64,000 nucleotides of DNA from Brevinematales bacterium (lineage in GTDB: Bacteria; Spirochaetota; Brevinematia; DTOW01): NCBI GenBank assembly GCA_026415355.1, contig JAOAHF010000009.1, forward strand, positions 26,373-90,372, read 5' to 3'. The position numbers and the translations under genes were made by a program. The notes beneath the pieces were generated by a model. That model was not told the origin of the DNA. It searched no databases and was given only the letters and a program-made list of their open reading frames with translations. Of this stretch, positions 53,041 through 60,858 are shown piece after piece (within the stretch, counting starts at the first letter, position 1; every line of letters begins with the position of its first letter).

Positions 53041-53472
53041 ATGTTTGGTGTTATAATACTATCGTTAATGGGGATGATATATGGGTTTTTGTCTGCTGGT
53101 AATTTTTTTAAAAAGTTGTTTAGGTCGGATTTATTTGAGAGATTTCTTAACAGAGTTGATAGGTTTGACTTAGTCATAGGTTCTTTTGGTATATTTATAG
53201 GTTTGTGGAATTTATTTTCTCCAAACTTTGGTTTTAAAACAGGCATAACTGGTGCTGATTTAACGATACTAGGTGCTACTATACCTTCGTTACTCATCAT
53301 TATGTCAGGTATATCTATATCTTTGCACTATATACTTCAGGTGCTTAATATTGAAAAAGAAAGAAAGGATCAGATTTTGAGAGTGAGAAGTCAATATGGT
53401 GATTTAATAGGAATACTTACGTTTATTTTTTCTCTTCTCCATGTAGTAACATATCAGACGATATTACTTTAG
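53041..53472 (+). CDS. Small integral membrane protein of unknown function
   Basis: I do not recognise a family. The 143-residue product has about four hydrophobic segments: the N-terminal VIILSLMGMIYGFLSAG, DLVIGSFGIFIGLWNLF, ATIPSLLIIMSGISISL, and GILTFIFSLLHVVTYQ at the end. Charged residues sit in short loops, e.g. RSDLFERFLNRVDR and EKERKDQILRVRSQ. Composition and the clear promoter plus AGGAG support a real gene. tRNA-Ala follows its stop by 13 bases and is probably on the same transcript. Confidence 0.75.
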   Translation: MFGVIILSLMGMIYGFLSAGNFFKKLFRSDLFERFLNRVDRFDLVIGSFGIFIGLWNLFSPNFGFKTGITGADLTILGATIPSLLIIMSGISISLHYILQVLNIEKERKDQILRVRSQYGDLIGILTFIFSLLHVVTYQTILL

Positions 53473-53485
53473 AATAGGGATTTTA

Positions 53486-53557
53486 GGGGATGTAGCTCAG
53501 AGGGAGAGCACTGCCTTCGCACGGCAGGGGTCGGGGGTTCAAATCCCCTCATCTCCA
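53486..53557 (+). tRNA. tRNA-Ala (anticodon CGC)
   Basis: A full cloverleaf: acceptor GGGGATG/CATCTCC with the G3-U70 pair that identifies alanine tRNAs, D-arm GCTC..GAGC, anticodon stem CTGCC/GGCAG with loop TTCGCAC, T-arm with TTCAAAT. Discriminator A73; CCA is not encoded. It reads GCG. Its 3' end lies 1 base from the stop codon of convergent plsC. Confidence 0.93.
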
Positions 53558-53558
53558 A

Positions 53559-54260
53559 TTAGTTTAGTTCCTTGCGATATATTTCCATTACCTTATCTAT
53601 TATGTCTTTGTCATTAACTGCATCGTGGTTCGGTATTGGTGGTAGTATTTTTATCTCGACCTTTCTGAAAGGTGTTATCAAGAGAGATCCTTTTCTCATT
53701 ATATCAATTGTTCCTTTTATAACAACTGGTAAGATATCTAATCCTGTATTTTGTGCCATTAATACAAAACCCTTTTTAAATTTCTGTAACTTTCCATCAG
53801 ATGATCTAGTGCCTTCAGGAAATATGGTAGGACTACCAAAAATGGATTTTGTTTTGCTCTTAACGGTTAAAACTGACTCCTTTAAATTATCTCTAGGAAG
53901 AGATATGTATCCCATGGCTTTCATAAACCAACCTATCACGGGTATATTGAATACTGATTCTTTTGATACCCAGGATATTACAAAAGGAATTTTGGCAGAT
54001 AAAACTATTATATCAAAAGCACTTTGGTGATTTGATATTATAACGTATTTATTGCCCTTTTTAATATTCTCAATTCCTACTACCTTAACAGATGTGAATG
54101 TAAGAAATAGTATTATGTTGAAATAGACTTTTTCTGCATAGTGTGCTAACTTTTTCGAAAAAAGACTCAATATTATGCCACTTATTCCAATCACGATGGT
54201 TATTGGAACTATGAGTGTGGCTAGGTAAACAAGAAACAAAATTTTTAGTATCACAACCAT
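53559..54260 (-). CDS. plsC: 1-acyl-sn-glycerol-3-phosphate acyltransferase
   Basis: Makes phosphatidic acid in the inner membrane. After an N-terminal membrane helix, SNHQSAFDIIVLSAKIPF has the catalytic NHX4D, and IFPEGTRSSDGKLQKFKKG is motif III. LPVVIKGTIDIMRKG is the last conserved block. 233 residues is normal. The ATG at 54260 lies 8 bases after TATTAT (54274-54269), with TTGAAT 18 bases further up, and there is no ribosome-binding site. It works after plsX in phospholipid synthesis. Confidence 0.93.
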   Translation of the reverse strand: MVVILKILFLVYLATLIVPITIVIGISGIILSLFSKKLAHYAEKVYFNIILFLTFTSVKVVGIENIKKGNKYVIISNHQSAFDIIVLSAKIPFVISWVSKESVFNIPVIGWFMKAMGYISLPRDNLKESVLTVKSKTKSIFGSPTIFPEGTRSSDGKLQKFKKGFVLMAQNTGLDILPVVIKGTIDIMRKGSLLITPFRKVEIKILPPIPNHDAVNDKDIIDKVMEIYRKELN

Positions 54261-54268
54261 CGAACTAT

Positions 54269-54298
54269 ATAATAATTGCTTTTTTCTCTAGAATTCAA
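54269..54298 (-). promoter_or_regulatory. Promoter of plsC
   Basis: Minus strand TTGAAT (54298-54293), 18 bases, TATTAT (54274-54269), 8 bases before the ATG. Confidence 0.5.
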
Positions 54299-54317
54299 AG
54301 AAATTAAGAGTAAAATT

Positions 54318-55475
54318 TCATCTATAATGATCATAGTTTATTTCAATATCATTTTGCTTGCTCTTTTTCTTTACTATGATTTTAGTATTTTGGTTAAATG
54401 AAAATGTATCTTTGAAAATTAAATTACCTGCTTTATCTCTTATAGTGACAATATATTTTCTATCTTTTCTAAGCATTTTACTTATTGGTATCTGAGATGG
54501 TTCGTTGTTGTCTATTGATATGTATAAACCTGTAGTTTCTTTTGTTGGTATAAATGATACTTTAACTGCTTTTAATAAGTCAATTATCATATCTTCTGAA
54601 ATGTTTTTGTTAAGAAATTCTAATTTATCTTTATCTGCTTGTTTTGGGTTTATTTTAATTTCTTCTGAGACTTTCTGAATTGTTTTTTCTAGATTTTGAG
54701 TTAATTTATCGATGTTATCGAATTCTTTGCCGGATATCAGAGATTGAATTTTTTGATCTGCTTCTGATTGGTCTTGCTTTGATATGTCTACTTGTTTTCC
54801 GGATGAAATTATACTTTCAGAAATCCCTTCTAATACTATAAGTTTTTCTTTCTTTTTTGCTTTTGATGCAATCTCTCCTACCAATCTTGATCGTACTTTT
54901 GATATGATCTTTCCGTCAGCAACTACTATTGTAGTTTCTCCTTTACTCTTTGAGTATACTGAAAACTTTGTTCCTCTTACTAATACCAATCCTGTTTCTG
55001 TTCTGATCTTTATGTTTTTTTGATCAAGTTTTTTTGCTAGAGAGAGTATAGTTCCGCTTATAAGAGTTATTATATTTTCCTCTTTATTGTCCATAGATAA
55101 TAAAACACCTGAGAGAGATACTTTGGAGTTTTCCGTAATTTTTATAATTGCGTTTTGACTCATTTGTATTATGCATTCAGAAGATTTACCTACTGTTATA
55201 GTGTCTCCTCCTGTTAGAGTATCATTAACTTGTAAATCAATCATATTTTTACCTCTTTTGACTTTTACATCACCTATAACTGTTGTTGCAATAAACTTTA
55301 TTTTGGTAGGATCACCTATTATTATATCTAAAGAAGGGTCTTGCTTATTGCTTTGGAATAGTATAAACCATCCACTTATAATTACTATTAGAATAACCAA
55401 AATAACAACTAGTATTGTTATTACTTTACCTAAAGGAGTATCGGTTAAGGTACTACCAGGTCTTACTTTTTCCAT
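54318..55475 (-). CDS. Membrane-anchored FecR-domain protein
   Basis: A 385-residue protein. A basic N terminus and one transmembrane helix (ILVVILVILIVIISGWFIL) are followed by a periplasmic FecR-type domain: VIGDVKVKRGKNMIDLQVND, GGDTITVGKSSECIIQ, and GLVLVRGTKFSVYSKSKGET with the VRGTxF motif. A charged helical middle region (DNIDKLTQNLEKTIQKVSEE) and a beta-rich C-terminal domain (TGLYISIDNNEPSQI) resembling PEGA/Ig repeats follow. It parallels the secreted FecR-domain protein at 33.3 kb. Start ATG 55475, seven bases after TATAAT; a longer frame to 55517 would lie across the promoter. Confidence 0.8.
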   Translation of the reverse strand: MEKVRPGSTLTDTPLGKVITILVVILVILIVIISGWFILFQSNKQDPSLDIIIGDPTKIKFIATTVIGDVKVKRGKNMIDLQVNDTLTGGDTITVGKSSECIIQMSQNAIIKITENSKVSLSGVLLSMDNKEENIITLISGTILSLAKKLDQKNIKIRTETGLVLVRGTKFSVYSKSKGETTIVVADGKIISKVRSRLVGEIASKAKKKEKLIVLEGISESIISSGKQVDISKQDQSEADQKIQSLISGKEFDNIDKLTQNLEKTIQKVSEEIKINPKQADKDKLEFLNKNISEDMIIDLLKAVKVSFIPTKETTGLYISIDNNEPSQIPISKMLRKDRKYIVTIRDKAGNLIFKDTFSFNQNTKIIVKKKSKQNDIEINYDHYR

Positions 55476-55482
55476 AATTACT

Positions 55483-55511
55483 ATTATACTACGGCATATA
55501 TGCATTTTCAA
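55483..55511 (-). promoter_or_regulatory. Promoter of the anchored FecR-domain gene
   Basis: Minus strand TTGAAA (55511-55506), 17 bases, TATAAT (55488-55483). The ATG follows after 7 bases, too close for a ribosome-binding site. Confidence 0.7.
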
Positions 55512-55550
55512 TGACATAAACTGTAATCAATAACTTCAAAATTAAGTAGG

Positions 55551-55616
55551 TATGTTTAATACTTTTAGTGTATATGAAGTACTACTTTAGCAAATAACGA
55601 GAGAGTAGGTTTTCTG
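55551..55616. repeat. Dispersed ~60-bp repeat, copy 1
   Basis: Shares TTAATACTTTTAGTGTATAT, then AAGT and TAGCAAATAAC at matching spacing with 62700-62762. It lies between the divergent FecR-domain and WD40 genes. Confidence 0.75.
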
Positions 55617-55726
55617 AAAGTATGATCTACGACTGATATAGTAAGAATAGTACTATTCGCTAGACTTCAGTTGAGTTTTGTTGAAAATACGAGTTAATTT
55701 TTTTTAAATTCAAAAGTGATTATTGT

Positions 55727-56764
55727 ATGTGGTATTTTATTTCATTTATTTTATTTTTGTTTTCGTGTGCTCCTCCAAAAGAATCGGTAACCAAAGAAGA
55801 TGTTTTTGTACCTAAGCAACAAATTGTGCTTAGTACTACTAGTGATGGATTAGTTACGGTCAAATCTGATGTTTCAAGAAGAAAAACTCCTTTAAACTGG
55901 ATTCAAGCTCATTCATCCTATGTCTATTACATAGACATCTCTCCTGATGGGAAATTGATGGTTAGTAGTGGGGCTGATAGATTCATAAAATTGTGGGATA
56001 TATCGAACCTGCCACAGATAAAGGAGATAAAATCAATAAGAAGGTTATACCAAGCTTTATGGGGGCCTCCTGTAAGGTTTTCGGAAGATGGGAAATATAT
56101 ATTTTCTGGGAGTTTTGATTTTGTTGAAGTTTTTGATAGAGAGTTGAACTTTGTTACAAATCTTAGAATAAGTGATAAAGGAATACAGAGTATTGAAGTT
56201 GGTAAAGGTAAGATATTTGCGTCTGATGTTAATGGGGTTATTTACAAGATTTCTTTTGATGGTAAAGCTCTGAATTTGGAGGATAAGCAGAGAATACATT
56301 CTGAAGAGGTATGGAAGGTTAAGATAAGTTTTGATGGTAATTACCTTATAACCGCAAGTCTTGATAAAACTTCAAAGGTTTTAGACATTGATACGCTTAA
56401 GCATGTAAATACATTAAGAGCCCATTCAGGACCTCTTGAGTTTGTGGATTCTATTGCTGGTAAAACAGCGCTGTTCTCTGCAGATAGTCATATATCAATT
56501 TGGGATAGCTCTTATAATCTAAAGTCAAAGATATTTGACGAAGATAGAAAAGACATAATAGTTGGAATTTTTGATAGGACTGCTAAATATGTTATAAGTG
56601 GTGGGAAATCTTTTAGAATAAAGATTTGGAACACGGAAAATCTAAAACTTGAGAATACTATCGAATGGCATAGTAATGATATAATGTCATTAAGAATTAC
56701 TCCGAACAACAACTTTCTGATATCAGGGGATAGAGATGGTAAAATTGCTATTTGGGAGTTTTAG
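55727..56764 (+). CDS. WD40-repeat lipoprotein
   Basis: A 345-residue exported protein. The N terminus WYFISFILFLFSC is a lipoprotein signal with lipobox LFSC at residue 14. After a polar linker, WD40 repeats fill residues ~60-345: DISPDGKLMVSSGADRFIKL, LITASLDKTSKVLDIDTL, VISGGKSFRIKIWNTENL and FLISGDRDGKIAIWEF. Some blades are degenerate, as expected for a seven-bladed propeller. Such lipoproteins serve as binding platforms in the envelope; partners are unknown. ATG at 55727 has no ribosome-binding site; TTGAAA-N17-TTAAAT is upstream. Its 3' end overlaps convergent coaD by 17 bases. Confidence 0.85.
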   Translation: MWYFISFILFLFSCAPPKESVTKEDVFVPKQQIVLSTTSDGLVTVKSDVSRRKTPLNWIQAHSSYVYYIDISPDGKLMVSSGADRFIKLWDISNLPQIKEIKSIRRLYQALWGPPVRFSEDGKYIFSGSFDFVEVFDRELNFVTNLRISDKGIQSIEVGKGKIFASDVNGVIYKISFDGKALNLEDKQRIHSEEVWKVKISFDGNYLITASLDKTSKVLDIDTLKHVNTLRAHSGPLEFVDSIAGKTALFSADSHISIWDSSYNLKSKIFDEDRKDIIVGIFDRTAKYVISGGKSFRIKIWNTENLKLENTIEWHSNDIMSLRITPNNNFLISGDRDGKIAIWEF

Positions 56765-57245
56765 AGAATTTTTCTTTTAGTTTTTCATAAACAATAGAAG
56801 GAACCTTATTGCTAACATTTCCCCCTAACATTGCGACTTCTTTTATTATGGATGAACTGACAAACATATTTTCTTCACTTGTCATAAAGAATATTGTTTC
56901 CACATTCTTTATCTCCATGTTCATTAGTGCTATCTGTAGTTCGTACTCGAAGTCTGATATTGCTCTTAGTCCCCTTACTATTGCTATTGCTCCAGTGCTT
57001 TTTACGAAATCTACCAGTAATCCTTCAAATGATAAGACCTCTATTTTTGGATTATCTTTGAACACGATTTTGGCTATCTCAAGTCTTTCTTCAACACTGA
57101 ATAAGGGTTCTTTGTGATAAGATATTTTTGGTATTGCTATTATTACTTTGTCGAATATTTTTGTTGCTCTTGTTGCTATATCAACGTGACCGTTTGTGAT
57201 TGGATCAAATGTACCAGGATAAACTACCACCTTTTCTCTATTCAT
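56748..57245 (-). CDS. coaD: Phosphopantetheine adenylyltransferase
   Basis: Penultimate step of CoA synthesis. VVVYPGTFDPITNGHVDIATRA holds the TxGH nucleotidyltransferase motif; VRGLRAISDFEYELQIALMN is the adenine/pantetheine site; FVSSSIIKEVAMLGGNVS is the ISSTxxR-like motif with Ile-Lys in place of Leu-Arg. 165 residues is normal. A complete CoA tail (coaD here, coaE at 46 kb) is in the window. ATG at 57245 lacks a clear ribosome-binding site. Confidence 0.95.
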   Translation of the reverse strand: MNREKVVVYPGTFDPITNGHVDIATRATKIFDKVIIAIPKISYHKEPLFSVEERLEIAKIVFKDNPKIEVLSFEGLLVDFVKSTGAIAIVRGLRAISDFEYELQIALMNMEIKNVETIFFMTSEENMFVSSSIIKEVAMLGGNVSNKVPSIVYEKLKEKFSKTPK

Positions 57246-57360
57246 AATTTTGTACCTGTTGGTCCTATAGTTTAAAAGATATCAAGTCAATATCAAAAAT
57301 TTGTTTTTTGATGATTGTTTAAGTGCTAAATTTTTAAGTTAGGTATTGATGAATTTTTTA

Positions 57361-57388
57361 TTGAAAATAATCTAGATTTTTATATATT
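57361..57388 (+). promoter_or_regulatory. Promoter of plsX
   Basis: TTGAAA (57361-57366), 16 bases, TATATT (57383-57388), followed by GGAGG and the ATG at 57418. Confidence 0.55.
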
Positions 57389-57417
57389 ATAAAACAACCT
57401 TGGAGGTAGTTTAGAGT

Positions 57418-58431
57418 ATGGTATATATTGCTGTTGATGTCATGGGAACTGAGAGAGGAGTAGGTGAAGCGGTAAAGGGATGTATAAAAGCAAGTCTTTC
57501 TAAGGATATAGCAGTTGTCATGGTTGGTAAGGAAGATCTCATAAAGGAAAATCTTAAAAAGTACTCAAAGAGACTTCTTAAAAAGGCTAAGTTTGACATA
57601 GTTAATGCTACCGAAGTTATTGAAATGACAGATGAGCCATTTATGGCCAGCAGGAAGAAAAAAGATTCTTCGATAATGGTAGCATTATCTCTTTTGAAAG
57701 ATGGTAAAGTTGATGGTTTTTTCTCGCCAGGTAATACTGGTGCGGTTGTTATAAGTTCTGTGTTGAAATTAGGTAGAATAGATGGAGTTTCAAAACCAGG
57801 ACTTGCTACTGTTATACCTTCTATGTATGGATTTAGAGTACTGCTTGATGTTGGAGCTAGTATCGATCTAGAGCCTAGAGATTATGTGATTTTGGGTGCT
57901 ATGGGTAAAGTTTTTGTGGAGAATGTTTTGAAAATATACAGTCCTAAAATAGGACTCTTAAACATAGGTGAGGAAGATTACAAAGGAACTGAGGTTGTAA
58001 AGAAGGCAAGAGAACTAATGATGCAAAAGTTAGGTCAAGATTTTATAGGAAATGTTGAGGGTAATGATATATTCTTAGGTGATGTGGATGTGATAGTGAC
58101 TGATGGTTTTACTGGCAATATTGTGCTTAAATCTTCAGAAGGTGCAAGCAAAGCTTTATCAAGGCTTATGAAGCAAGAAATAATGTCAAAATGGTATGGG
58201 TTTATTTTAGGTGCTCTTATGAAGGTAGCTTTGAAAAAGTTTAAGAGAAAAACAGATGCCAGTGAATATGGTGCTGCCGCTCTTCTTGGTGTTAATGGTA
58301 ATGTTTTTATAGGTCATGGTGCATCTAATGCAAAAAGCATTAAAAGTGGTATTTTCTACTCAGCATATACTTCAAAACTAAACCTTCAAGAAAAAATTCA
58401 GAAAATTATTAGAGATATCGGAGAAATGTAA
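57418..58431 (+). CDS. plsX: Phosphate acyltransferase PlsX
   Basis: Makes acyl-phosphate from acyl-ACP, feeding the PlsY/PlsC route to phosphatidic acid. IAVDVMGTERGVGEAVKG, DGFFSPGNTGAVVISSVLKLGR (split here as SPGNTGA), LLDVGASIDLEPRDYVILG, LLNIGEEDYKGTEVVKKA and VIVTDGFTGNIVLKSSEG are the family motifs. Residue MGTERG replaces the usual MGGDxG. 337 residues. ATG at 57418 with GGAGG. The usual fabH/fabD neighbours are missing; a secreted-protein gene starts immediately after its stop. Confidence 0.95.
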   Translation: MVYIAVDVMGTERGVGEAVKGCIKASLSKDIAVVMVGKEDLIKENLKKYSKRLLKKAKFDIVNATEVIEMTDEPFMASRKKKDSSIMVALSLLKDGKVDGFFSPGNTGAVVISSVLKLGRIDGVSKPGLATVIPSMYGFRVLLDVGASIDLEPRDYVILGAMGKVFVENVLKIYSPKIGLLNIGEEDYKGTEVVKKARELMMQKLGQDFIGNVEGNDIFLGDVDVIVTDGFTGNIVLKSSEGASKALSRLMKQEIMSKWYGFILGALMKVALKKFKRKTDASEYGAAALLGVNGNVFIGHGASNAKSIKSGIFYSAYTSKLNLQEKIQKIIRDIGEM

Positions 58432-59226
58432 ATGTATCGTAAGATAGTGTTGATAATTTTTGTGTTATTTATTCCATTACCCTTGAATTCTCAAGAAGTT
58501 AAAGGTAACAAAAAAATAATAATAGAAGAATCAGTCGTAAGTGTAAAAACACCTTATACATATGACTATACACTAGGACCTAATCAAGCACCTTACACAC
58601 TATCAAAGGGTATGTTTTGTTTGGATTTTGTAATGTACTCTCAGGGTAGTGTATCAACAAAACTTTATGTTGGGATATGGGACTTCTTTACTATAGGTAT
58701 ATTTGAGGATATACAAGGTGTAATAGGTAGTTCTGATGTTTCATTTAGTATTCCGTTGGCACTTCTGAAAATAAACATAATAAATGAAATAAATGATTTT
58801 TCGCTTTCTCTAGCGGTTGATGTATTTTCTTACGGTATTTCAACTAGAGCATTTTCCTCTGATTACTATTCACGAAATTTGTATGGATTACATGTCCCTG
58901 CATCGTTTAGGTACAAATCGTTTTTTGATAACTATTCTGATATTGTGTTTGGACTCAAGTTCCCTCTGCTACCTGTAGGTGATGTTAGTTTAATCAATAC
59001 ATCTTTGTTTTTATCAACGTACATAAAGTTTTCAGAGGTTCTTACAGTTTCATTTGGAATTGATAACTTGTTTGTCTCAGCTGAAAGAGTAACAAATTCA
59101 TCTATATTCTCGGAAATCAAATTTTCGCCTATTCGTTCGCTTGGAATATCGCTAATTATGAATTATTCTTTTATACCAAGTTTTGAAAGGATGATAAGAA
59201 TACAGTATTTGGATACTCTCTTTTAG
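58432..59226 (+). CDS. Secreted, probably outer-membrane beta-barrel protein
   Basis: I do not recognise a family. The 264-residue product has a signal peptide (YRKIVLIIFVLFIPLPLNS) and then alternating hydrophobic/polar strands, e.g. STKLYVGIWDFFTIGIFEDI, FSLSLAVDVFSYGIS, FSEVLTVSFGIDNLFVS, ending in MIRIQYLDTLF with a terminal phenylalanine. That pattern suggests an 8-12-stranded outer-membrane barrel. The ATG abuts the plsX stop codon with no gap, so it is translated from the plsX mRNA. Converges on the hemerythrin gene, 18 bases apart. Confidence 0.72.
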   Translation: MYRKIVLIIFVLFIPLPLNSQEVKGNKKIIIEESVVSVKTPYTYDYTLGPNQAPYTLSKGMFCLDFVMYSQGSVSTKLYVGIWDFFTIGIFEDIQGVIGSSDVSFSIPLALLKINIINEINDFSLSLAVDVFSYGISTRAFSSDYYSRNLYGLHVPASFRYKSFFDNYSDIVFGLKFPLLPVGDVSLINTSLFLSTYIKFSEVLTVSFGIDNLFVSAERVTNSSIFSEIKFSPIRSLGISLIMNYSFIPSFERMIRIQYLDTLF

Positions 59227-59244
59227 AGTCTTTTAGAGCTATAG

Positions 59245-59667
59245 TTATTGCTGTTCGTTTTTATGGATACAGTTTTTTATTTTCTTGTCCATGCCTGATA
59301 TGTGTGATTTGAGCCATTCTACTAAGAGATTTTGTGATTTTTGGATTATTTCTGAGCTTATACCTTTGCTTTTGAGATCGAATTTTAGTTTATTTGCTTC
59401 TATAATGAAGAATTGATGCTGTACTTTTTGTAGGTTCAGTATCGGACAATTGTGTTGTTCCATGATTTTCTCTTCTTCAGAGAAATGGAAATTAGCATAT
59501 TCTATCATGTACTCAAAAATCATATTTAGTTCTGAAGATAGTGTTGCTTTATCTGTACTCTCTATCTTCGCAAGAAACTTATTGATTCTATCGATTAGTT
59601 CTTTGTGCTGATTATCAATAGTTTCTACTCCAACTATAAGATCTGGGGTTAAAGTGAATTTTTCCAT
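59245..59667 (-). CDS. Bacteriohemerythrin
   Basis: A single-domain di-iron oxygen carrier of 140 residues. Ligands appear in order: VETIDNQHKELIDRI (H), ANFHFSEEEKIM (HxxxE), LQKVQHQFFI (H) and WLKSHISGMDKKI (HxxxxD). In spirochaetes and other motile microaerophiles such proteins store or deliver oxygen or feed aerotaxis; no chemoreceptor is fused or adjacent. I start at ATG 59667, directly after GGAGG; the in-frame TTG at 59679 is part of that site. Confidence 0.92.
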   Translation of the reverse strand: MEKFTLTPDLIVGVETIDNQHKELIDRINKFLAKIESTDKATLSSELNMIFEYMIEYANFHFSEEEKIMEQHNCPILNLQKVQHQFFIIEANKLKFDLKSKGISSEIIQKSQNLLVEWLKSHISGMDKKIKNCIHKNEQQ

Positions 59668-59843
59668 GGTGTCCTCCAAATCTGTCTACAATTATAAATA
59701 ATATAAACTGATTTTGTGATTGATTAAAATCTCAAATTTGTTTTGCTATTATATAATCTACGTGTTTACAGAGTAATTTACAACTACTAAAGGTTGGTGT
59801 AGCATAGTTTTTGTTTTCGATTTCGTTAGTTGTTTTCAGTAAG

Positions 59844-59873
59844 TTGAAATATAGCGATAGTGTTTTGTATAAT
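59844..59873 (+). promoter_or_regulatory. Promoter of tRNA-Gly
   Basis: TTGAAA (59844-59849), 18 bases, TATAAT (59868-59873), ending 14 bases before the mature tRNA 5' end. Confidence 0.7.
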
Positions 59874-59887
59874 TTAGTAGCAGTTAT

Positions 59888-59960
59888 GCGGGAATAGCTC
59901 AGTTGGTAGAGCGCTTCCTTGCCAAGGAAGAGGTCGCGGGTTCAAGTCCCGTTTCCCGCT
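59888..59960 (+). tRNA. tRNA-Gly (anticodon GCC)
   Basis: A full cloverleaf: acceptor GCGGGAA/TTCCCGC, D-arm GCTC..GAGC, anticodon stem CTTCC/GGAAG with loop TTGCCAA, T-arm GCGGG-TTCAAGT-CCCGT. Discriminator T73 as usual for bacterial glycine tRNA; CCA is not encoded. The downstream gene starts 5 bases after it. Confidence 0.96.
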
Positions 59961-59964
59961 CATA

Positions 59965-60195
59965 ATGGCTGAGATAGGTAAGTTACTCATATTTGTGGGT
60001 ATCACTATATTTCTTATAGGTGTTGTTTTTTTAGTTTTACCTAAAGTTGATTTTAGGGGGCTTCCAGGTGATATATACATCAAAAAGGATAACTTCGTAT
60101 TCTTTTTTCCCATTGTTACAAGCATAGTGATCAGTATACTATTAACTGTTGTTTTATCAATCATATTTGCCATATTCGGTAAAAAAGGTAATTGA
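59965..60195 (+). CDS. DUF2905-family small membrane protein
   Basis: A 76-residue protein with two membrane helices: LLIFVGITIFLIGVVFLVLP and PIVTSIVISILLTVVLSIIF, joined by the signature loop PKVDFRGLPGDIYIKKDNFVF (split: FRGLPGDI, then DNFVFFFP). The family is widespread and uncharacterised. The ATG is 4 bases after tRNA-Gly, so the mRNA is made by cutting the tRNA precursor or from read-through of the tRNA promoter. There is no ribosome-binding site, since the tRNA 3' end occupies that position. Confidence 0.88.
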   Translation: MAEIGKLLIFVGITIFLIGVVFLVLPKVDFRGLPGDIYIKKDNFVFFFPIVTSIVISILLTVVLSIIFAIFGKKGN

Positions 60196-60224
60196 TGTTT
60201 GTGTAATTATTTTAGTGACTGTCT

Positions 60225-60857
60225 TTAGATTTTAAATTCTTCTACTGAAATTCCTCTTATGTCTGTATTCTTGATGCTATCAAATATGTTGGTAATTTGA
60301 TTAAGTTCTTCTTGAGTCTTAACCATTTTGGGAAATACAAATGCTATATGTTGGTCAAATTTATTTTTGGTAGCATACTCAATGTATTCTTTGTAGAAGT
60401 TATACAATGCTCTTCTTGAAACAGAGTACCAGAAGTACTTTTCTACGTAAGGCGACTGGATGCTAGTGTCAAGAAACTGTATTATAACTCCTCCTGAGAC
60501 TTTGGGAAGGATTTCTCTGAGAAGCAAAACTTGGTTTGAAAAGTTAATTGATATTGTCTTTTGAACTATACTAAAGTCACAATCAAATCTACTCTCCTCG
60601 AAAAGAGATAAAAGGTTTATAAAAACATCAATTTTGCTGGGAAGTAAGGTAACAAAGTTTTTGATGTTATCCATATCTAGTAAGTCTAACCTTACTTGTT
60701 TGACAAATATACTTTTGGGTATACTTTCTGTTTTGATAGGGTTGTTATTGTAATGTAGATATAATTCTTTAGTATTTTCTAGTATGTTTTTGTTGATTAT
60801 TTTGTCTGTTATGAATTTTCCTATTTTTCCTGAAGCGCCTAGGATAAGAACTTTCAT
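60225..60857 (-). CDS. Short-chain dehydrogenase/reductase-like protein
   Basis: A 210-residue Rossmann-fold protein. VLILGASGKIGKFITDKI is the NAD(P)-binding glycine motif and INLLSLFEES occupies the NNAG position. The catalytic pair reads YSVSRRALYNF, so YxxxK is YxxxR, with a possible serine in LDTSIQSP. It may be an atypical reductase, or a regulator like other SDR proteins that lack the lysine. It starts 1 base after the lysS stop codon and is co-transcribed with it. Substrate unknown. Confidence 0.7.
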   Translation of the reverse strand: MKVLILGASGKIGKFITDKIINKNILENTKELYLHYNNNPIKTESIPKSIFVKQVRLDLLDMDNIKNFVTLLPSKIDVFINLLSLFEESRFDCDFSIVQKTISINFSNQVLLLREILPKVSGGVIIQFLDTSIQSPYVEKYFWYSVSRRALYNFYKEYIEYATKNKFDQHIAFVFPKMVKTQEELNQITNIFDSIKNTDIRGISVEEFKI

Positions 60858-60858
60858 C

